The notes under the pieces were generated by a model. It was not told the origin of the DNA. It searched no databases and saw nothing but the letters and a program-made list of their open reading frames with translations. The position numbers were made by a program, and so were the translations under genes. 64,000 nt of DNA from Phycisphaerales bacterium (GTDB lineage Bacteria; Planctomycetota; Phycisphaerae; Phycisphaerales; UBA1924): NCBI GenBank assembly GCA_040217175.1, contig JAVJNT010000001.1, positions 1,488,001 to 1,552,000 on the forward strand, given 5' to 3'. Positions 60,612 to 64,000 of the stretch are shown here, one piece after another. Each line of letters starts with the position of its first letter. Positions within the stretch are counted from its first letter, which is position 1.

Positions 60612-61783
60612 GAGGCGTCGCGTTCATTCGGCGCTTGCCGGTCCTGATGCTCGCCATCGCCTCGCCCCTGAGGGCGCAGGACGGCGCACTCGTGCTCCGC
60701 GCTTTCGAAGAGCCACCGCCCGGGCGTGCGATGGGCGTCGGTCCACAGGGCGTACAGGTGCGCACGCCGCAGGGCGACGTCGTCGTCGTGGGATGGGACC
60801 GCGTACTCACGCCGCCGCCCGCGCTGGCCGAGGCGGCCGAGCCGTTCCAGCAGCTCTCGACCGACGCGTGGCGGGCGCGAACGCGTCTCGAGCGCGGCGA
60901 CCTCGTACTGGCCGAGCCGCTGCTGCTGGACGTCTTCGAACGCACGCGTGCCGATGGCCGAGTGCTGCGTGGACCGACGGGCCTGGTCGTCGCCGAGGGG
61001 CTGCTGCGTTGCCGCCTCGCGCGTGGGGCAACGGCCGCTGCCATCGAGCCCTGGCTCGCGTGGCTCGATGCATCCATCGTCCGCCAGCCGCGGACCACGT
61101 TCGCCAACCGACAATGGGCGCGCGAAGCCGGGCTCCCGATCGTGATCGATCCCGCGACCGAGCTCGCGCCGATGCTGCCGCCGATGTGGCTCGAAACACC
61201 CTCGCTCCAGCTCGTGCTGCAGCTCGAGCCGATCGAGGGCGAGCGCGACAAGGCAGCGGCGATGCGGGCGCTGTATCAGGCCGCCGCACGCTTCGAGCTG
61301 GGCCAACCGGTCGACGGGCTGCCCGACGTGCCGCGCGAAGCCGCGAGCGAACTCGTCCGAGACATCGTGGCCGCGCGCGTGCTCGAAGCGCCGGCCCGGA
61401 CGTCCGCCAGGGCGCGCCTGGAGGGGGCGATGGGCAACGCGGCCTCGCCCTGGCTGACCGCGTGGGTCCGCGCGGCCATCGGGCGCTCGCTCGTGCTCGA
61501 AGACGACGAGGAAATGCGGCTGCGCGGCGTCGCGCAGCTCCTCCGCGTGCACGTGCTGCACCGGCAGGATTCGCCCGCCTTGGCCGATGTCGCGCTCGCC
61601 GAAGCCGCCGTCACGCTCGAAGCGGTGGGCCAGAACGTCGTCGCCCGTTCGCTGGCGGCGGAGCTTGCACGGGTGAGCCCGCAGTCGCCGGTGCTATCGT
61701 GGCCCGAGATGGTCCCGCTGCTGCATTCAGACTCCGCCGCTGCAACGGCGGCGCAACCTTCCACGGTCGGAGAGACCCCATGA
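60608..61783 (+). CDS. Exported helical protein of the VWA/ExbBD operon, unknown
   Basis: 391 residues. Signal peptide (RRLPVLMLAIASPLRAQ), a short N-terminal beta segment (VGPQGVQVRTPQGDVVVVGW), then an Ala/Leu/Arg-rich all-helical body. I recognise no family. The start is TTG 60608, chosen because it overlaps the upstream stop (TTGA) and gives a complete signal peptide. Its stop overlaps the ExbB ATG (61780-61783), so it is tightly coupled on both sides and probably a periplasmic component of the same complex. Confidence 0.7.
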   Translation: MRGVAFIRRLPVLMLAIASPLRAQDGALVLRAFEEPPPGRAMGVGPQGVQVRTPQGDVVVVGWDRVLTPPPALAEAAEPFQQLSTDAWRARTRLERGDLVLAEPLLLDVFERTRADGRVLRGPTGLVVAEGLLRCRLARGATAAAIEPWLAWLDASIVRQPRTTFANRQWAREAGLPIVIDPATELAPMLPPMWLETPSLQLVLQLEPIEGERDKAAAMRALYQAAARFELGQPVDGLPDVPREAASELVRDIVAARVLEAPARTSARARLEGAMGNAASPWLTAWVRAAIGRSLVLEDDEEMRLRGVAQLLRVHVLHRQDSPALADVALAEAAVTLEAVGQNVVARSLAAELARVSPQSPVLSWPEMVPLLHSDSAAATAAQPSTVGETP

Positions 61784-62571
61784 CCCTTCTGCCGGGCGCG
61801 TGCGCCCCGATGTTTGCTCACGTCGCCGGCCTGCTGGCCCAGGCGGCGCCCGCCACCCAGCCCGCGGCCGACGAAGGCAAGACGCTGCTGCAGCACATCC
61901 TCTCGGGCGGACCGATCGGCATCGTCATCATCCTGCTGTCGTTCACGGCGGTGCTCATGGCGGTATGGCTGTTCGCCGAGATCCGCTTGCCCAGGCTCGC
62001 CCCGCCCCGCATCGTCGAGGGTCTCGATCGCCTGCTGGCGGCCAACGACGTGCGCGGCGCGCTGGCGTTCTGCCAGGCCGAGGAGAACCGCTGCCTGCTG
62101 ACGGGCATGTTCGCCGCTGCACTGACGAGGTGCCTGCGTTCGCCGTTCGGCCTGCTCGAGCTGCGCTCGGCGCTGGAAGAGGCCGGCCAGGAACGCTTCG
62201 CCAAGCTGCAGCGCAAGACCGACCCGATGGGTCTCATCGCGGCGGTCGCCCCAATGCTTGGGCTGCTGGGCACGGTGGTCGGCCTCGTCGGCGCGTTCGA
62301 GACGCTCAGCGTGAGCGAGGGCGTGCGGCCCGAGGCGCTGGCCTCGAGCATCTCGGTGGCGCTCATCACGACGGTGCTGGGCCTGATCGTCGCCATCCCC
62401 GCGACGGCGCTGCACAGCTTCTTCCGCAACCGCGTCGATTCGCTGGCCCAGAACATCGCCGAGTTGACCGAAGAACTCGCCGCGCGCATACAGAGCGCCA
62501 AGCCCGCGGGCGGCCAGTCGCCCTCGCCCGCCGGCCGAGCCGCCGCGCCAACGGCCGCTGGCGCTCGCTGA
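61780..62571 (+). CDS. MotA/TolQ/ExbB-family proton channel
   Basis: 263 residues. N-terminal signal-like segment, then three membrane helices (~46-66, ~150-172, ~185-207). Core motif LIAAVAPMLGLLGTVVGLVGAFETL and ISVALITTVLGLIVAIPATALHSFF are diagnostic. With ExbD partners it converts proton flow to mechanical work across the inner membrane. ATG 61780 overlaps the upstream stop. Two ExbD genes follow, as usual for planctomycete operons of this type. Confidence 0.92.
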   Translation: MTLLPGACAPMFAHVAGLLAQAAPATQPAADEGKTLLQHILSGGPIGIVIILLSFTAVLMAVWLFAEIRLPRLAPPRIVEGLDRLLAANDVRGALAFCQAEENRCLLTGMFAAALTRCLRSPFGLLELRSALEEAGQERFAKLQRKTDPMGLIAAVAPMLGLLGTVVGLVGAFETLSVSEGVRPEALASSISVALITTVLGLIVAIPATALHSFFRNRVDSLAQNIAELTEELAARIQSAKPAGGQSPSPAGRAAAPTAAGAR

Positions 62572-62603
62572 TTGATTGACGAACGGACGAACGGACGCAC
62601 CCG

Positions 62604-63032
62604 ATGCTCTTCGGCACCAAGCCAGCCCGCATGCGATTCACGGTGAACATGACGCCGATGATCGACGTCGTGCTGCTAGTCATCATCTTCTTCCTGTACA
62701 CGGCTCGCTTCGCCGAGGTCAGCCGCACGAGCGTGGACCTGCCCGACGAGCCCGGGGCCGAAGAGAGCGCGAGCGACCCCGACGCATTGATGATCGACGT
62801 GCGCGACGATGGCGTATTCCTGGTGAGCGGCCGGGCGCGCTCGCTCGAACGCGTCATCGAGATCGTCGAAGAACAGGCCGAGCGCGTCGGCGGGCCTGAG
62901 AACCTCCGCGTGCTGCTGCGGGCCGATCAGGGCACCGCTGCCGGCCCGGTGAACGAGCTGGCGCGCCGGCTGACGGGCATGGGCGTGCGCCAGTGGAGCC
63001 ACGCGACGGTGAACCGATCGGGGCGGGGCTGA
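62604..63032 (+). CDS. ExbD/TolR-family protein (first copy)
   Basis: 142 residues. Short cytoplasmic start, one helix (VVLLVIIFFLYTARF) preceded by N-M-T-P-M-I-D-V-V, where the Asp is the conserved proton-carrying residue. The periplasmic domain ends in LLRADQGTAAGPVNELARRL. Pairs with the ExbB protein encoded upstream. ATG 62604. A second ExbD follows 3 bp after the stop, suggesting a heteromeric ExbD pair. Confidence 0.9.
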   Translation: MLFGTKPARMRFTVNMTPMIDVVLLVIIFFLYTARFAEVSRTSVDLPDEPGAEESASDPDALMIDVRDDGVFLVSGRARSLERVIEIVEEQAERVGGPENLRVLLRADQGTAAGPVNELARRLTGMGVRQWSHATVNRSGRG

Positions 63033-63035
63033 TCG

Positions 63036-63446
63036 ATGCGCGTCCGACCGCCAAGCTATCGCGACGAAGCCGGCGACCTGCCGCTGACGCCACTCATCGA
63101 CGTCGTGTTCCTGCTGCTGATCTACTTCATGGTGACGGCGACCATCACGCCGCCCGAGAGCCGCGTGGCGTCGACGCTGCAGGGCGAGCGCGGGGCGGGG
63201 CAGGCCCGGGACCTGAAGCCGCAGATCCTGACGGTCGACCTCACCGATGGCGTGGTGACGTATCGCATGGGCTCGCGGGTATTCGCCGACCGCGATGCAC
63301 TCGCAGCCGCGCTGGAACAACTCCCGAAGGAGGGAGGCTTGTTCGTACGGGTGACCGATCGCGCGCCGTGGTCGGCCGTTGCGGGCGTCATGCAGGACGC
63401 CCTGGACGCAGGCTTCGTGAAGAGGACGTATGTACCGGCCGACTAG
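63036..63446 (+). CDS. ExbD/TolR-family protein (second copy)
   Basis: 136 residues. Helix VVFLLLIYFMVTATI preceded by L-P-L-T-P-L-I-D-V-V with the conserved Asp; periplasmic domain with LTVDLTDGVVTYRMG and a C-terminal V-T-D-R-A-P-W-S. It is only distantly similar to the first copy. ATG 63036. The next gene starts at 63430, overlapping this one by 17 bp. Confidence 0.9.
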   Translation: MRVRPPSYRDEAGDLPLTPLIDVVFLLLIYFMVTATITPPESRVASTLQGERGAGQARDLKPQILTVDLTDGVVTYRMGSRVFADRDALAAALEQLPKEGGLFVRVTDRAPWSAVAGVMQDALDAGFVKRTYVPAD

Positions 63447-64000
63447 GACCGCCATGCTCGCGTGCTCGCTGCTGGCGTTCGCCGGCGGGGCAACGCATGC
63501 GCAGGACGAACAGCGGTTCGAGGCCTATCTCGAGCAATACGAGCTCCGCGAGGTCGAGGCGGCCGACCTCCGCCACCGCTTCGAGAACGGCCCGGTCGAC
63601 GAACGCCGGGACATCGCCAAGCGGCTCGCCGAGCTCTACGTCGAGCTGCTAGGCCTGGCGACCAATGCCGACGAGCGTCAGCGCATCGAGCAACTCGGCC
63701 AGCGTCTCACGCGGCAGTTGCCCGAGGAAGATGCCGGGGACCTGCGGCTCGCGCTCGTTCGCGCGCGGTACCAGTGGGCCAAGGAGGTCGCCGAACGGGC
63801 CCGGCTGAACCTGGTGCCCGCCGAGGATCTCGAGGAAGCCGAACGCACGCTACGTTCGCTCGCGCCCGAGCTTTCGTCGGTCGCGCAGACGGCGTCGGAG
63901 GCCGCGTACCGGCTCGATCGCCGCCGCACCGCCGTCGGGCTCGATGAGCAGGAGCAAGAAGCCTTCGAGGCCGCCGCCCGCGTGCGCTCGACGGCGCACT
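63430..64000 (+). CDS. Exported helical (TPR-like) protein, 3' end beyond the window
   Basis: Partial: open from ATG 63430 to the last base with no stop (190 codons visible). Signal peptide TRTAMLACSLLAFAGGATHAQ, then an all-helical, charged region (VEAADLRHRFENGPVDERRD, AKRLAELYVELLG, WAKEVAERARL). The composition suggests TPR-type repeats further on. The start at 63430 overlaps the ExbD gene by 17 bp and supplies Arg residues before the hydrophobic core; ATG 63454 is the alternative. Same operon as the VWA/ExbB/ExbD genes. Confidence 0.7.
   Translation, partial: MYRPTRTAMLACSLLAFAGGATHAQDEQRFEAYLEQYELREVEAADLRHRFENGPVDERRDIAKRLAELYVELLGLATNADERQRIEQLGQRLTRQLPEEDAGDLRLALVRARYQWAKEVAERARLNLVPAEDLEEAERTLRSLAPELSSVAQTASEAAYRLDRRRTAVGLDEQEQEAFEAAARVRSTAH

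Noticed and set aside
59580-63446. VWA/ExbBD operon as a Zorya-like anti-phage system
   Set aside because: Zorya uses MotA/MotB-like proteins with long tails plus helicase or nuclease genes. Here there are ExbD-type partners, no peptidoglycan-binding domain and no nuclease or helicase in view.
63462-63947. 161-codon open frame at the right edge
   Set aside because: It is in another frame than the signal-peptide-bearing gene starting at 63430 and is Arg/Pro-rich without structure; the 63430 frame stays open to the window end and fits the operon.

Overview
The window is high-GC bacterial chromosome with dense, mostly short operons, no insertion sequences, no CRISPR array, no rRNA and one tRNA. 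Several traits point to the Planctomycetes, most likely the class Phycisphaerae (my inference from gene content; no search was run). They are: an exosortase locus with short sorting tails ending in arginine clusters, a GC-rich dockerin-like tail with tandem DFLAFQN repeats, small zinc-ribbon membrane proteins of the C-x-x-C-G-Y-D-L-R-G type, a TPR protein carrying two RNA polymerase alpha-CTD modules, and ExbB/ExbD operons with a VWA protein. Lipobox proteins and a PagL-like outer-membrane enzyme imply a diderm envelope.

Layout. 1-2.7 kb: glycogen metabolism (C-terminal part of a GT3 glycogen synthase, then a short GT35 glucan phosphorylase). 2.7-6.1 kb: a coupled three-gene membrane/lipoprotein operon (minus strand), two acidic or conserved small proteins, a 7Fe-type ferredoxin and an HU-family protein. 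6.2-24.5 kb: housekeeping genes (LOG-family protein, folC, asnS, pdxA, folD, ligA) mixed with a BFD-like protein, the TPR/alpha-CTD protein, a MATE exporter, two FKBP genes, an SDR, lipoproteins, a cupredoxin-dockerin protein and a CYTH protein. 24.5-34.6 kb: a CorA/ZntB transporter coupled to a giant MscS-type channel, an ECF sigma/anti-sigma pair, a spondin-domain protein with a sorting tail, an LCAT-like lipase and an ankyrin membrane protein. tRNA-Phe(GAA) lies at 34629-34701 (minus).

34.8-47.4 kb is the most coherent accessory block, an exopolysaccharide/exosortase locus. It holds an Alg14-like/Alg13-like split glycosyltransferase, a UDP-sugar dehydrogenase, another glycosyltransferase, exosortase, an EpsI-like protein, a Wzz/BY-kinase-like protein, a 1401-residue TPR protein and an adjacent protein with a sorting tail (the likely substrate). 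47.5-50.3 kb: cinA, an Hpt protein and a response regulator-GGDEF gene that appears broken by a one-base frameshift. 50.3-59.4 kb: PagL-like enzyme, SlyX-like protein, alaS with a compositionally odd insert, an AtpZ-like/zinc-ribbon/metallopeptidase operon, sppA, frr and pyrH. 59.6-64 kb: a VWA - unknown - ExbB - ExbD - ExbD - helical/TPR-like operon that runs off the window.

For gene expression, two patterns recur. Many operon genes overlap by 4 nt (ATGA, GTGA, once TTGA). At least eleven genes have a TAnnnT hexamer only 5-9 nt before the start codon and no Shine-Dalgarno sequence, which suggests leaderless or near-leaderless transcripts. Annotations rest on reading the sequence and on remembered family features; no database search or alignment program was used.
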